This document shows, piece by piece, positions 5,302 to 5,420 of a stretch of 5,420 bases of DNA. Position 1 is the first letter of the stretch. Every line of letters begins with the position of its first letter. The DNA comes from Pseudomonadota bacterium (lineage in GTDB: Bacteria > Pseudomonadota > Alphaproteobacteria > Sphingomonadales > Sphingomonadaceae), in NCBI GenBank assembly GCA_023423775.1, contig JAFAEZ010000032.1:1-5420 (forward strand), read 5' to 3'. The notes under the pieces are model-generated. The model ran no database searches. It was not told where the DNA came from and saw only the letters and a program-made list of their open reading frames with translations. Both the position numbers and the translations under genes were made by a program.

Positions 5302-5307
5302 TTCCTT
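5302..5307 (-). promoter_or_regulatory. Ribosome binding site of sseA
   Basis: AAGGAA on the minus strand, 6 bases before the ATG at 5295. It is the clearest Shine-Dalgarno sequence in the window and fixes the sseA start over longer in-frame readings that would run into the repeat element upstream. Confidence 0.85.
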
Positions 5308-5310
5308 GTG

Positions 5311-5411
5311 GTCATTCCGGGGCGCCCGGAGGGCGAGCCCGGAATCCATCGCGCGGCTGAGAAGGTGGATGAATGGATTCCGGGTTCGCGCGTGGCGCGC
5401 CCCGGCATGAC
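5311..5411. repeat. About 100-bp imperfect inverted-repeat element upstream of sseA
   Basis: The outer 15 bases (5311-5325 and 5397-5411) are reverse complements with one mismatch, and an inner 12-base pair of segments (5338-5349 and 5373-5384) is exact. Between the latter is a 23-base loop, so the whole element can fold into a long hairpin. GTCATTCCGGGGCGC and CCCGGAATCCAT are hallmarks, as I recall, of an abundant dispersed intergenic repeat in Bradyrhizobium and Rhodopseudomonas. It carries no protein of its own. Both inner segments contain a GANTC site. It ends three bases before the sseA ribosome binding site. Confidence 0.8.
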
Positions 5412-5420
5412 GAAGAAGGA

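Noticed and set aside
5296..5349. N-terminal extension of SseA to 5349
   Set aside because: It is encoded by the repeat element. The ATG at 5295 has a good ribosome binding site and matches the family N terminus.

Overview
This looks like an ordinary chromosomal window from a high-GC alphaproteobacterium. The best guess is the Bradyrhizobium/Rhodopseudomonas group. The support is strong G/C bias at third codon positions, the recognisable protein families, scarce GANTC sites (CcrM methylation motif), and two palindromic intergenic repeats of a kind common in those genomes. The assignment comes from recognition, not from a database search.

Layout from left to right: (1) 1-438, minus: the N-terminal part of the ABC-F translation factor EttA, cut by the window edge. 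(2) 439-674: a divergent intergenic region. (3) 675-890, plus: a 71-residue protein of unknown function. (4) 891-1023: a short gap with two adjacent perfect inverted repeats. (5) 1024-1986, plus: a D-2-hydroxyacid dehydrogenase with its catalytic Arg/Glu/His intact. (6) 1993-2017: a strong hairpin that probably ends transcription from both sides. (7) 2044-3246, minus: a secreted L,D-transpeptidase (YkuD fold) with a repeated proline-rich linker and a Gly where most relatives have Arg after the catalytic Cys. (8) 3247-3611: a 365-base divergent intergenic region with a 17-bp palindrome carrying two GANTC sites. (9) 3612-4385, plus: a membrane-anchored Pro/Ala/Glu-rich protein with a basic tail and a four-copy 12-bp repeat. 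(10) 4386-4443: a short gap holding a C/G-rich palindrome. (11) 4444-5295, minus: 3-mercaptopyruvate sulfurtransferase (SseA). (12) 5311-5411: a roughly 100-bp dispersed-type inverted repeat directly upstream of the sseA ribosome binding site.

The genes do not form one pathway. Most neighbours are divergent or convergent, and only the small protein and the dehydrogenase run in the same direction (gap 133 bases). The L,D-transpeptidase and the divergent anchored protein both act at the envelope and share one intergenic region, so shared control is possible but unproven. I see no RNA gene, CRISPR array, phage, insertion sequence or toxin-antitoxin pair, and no convincing new multi-gene system. 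The points worth a second look are small: the altered L,D-transpeptidase motif, the GANTC-bearing palindrome, the paired palindromes before the dehydrogenase, and the repeat element against the sseA leader.
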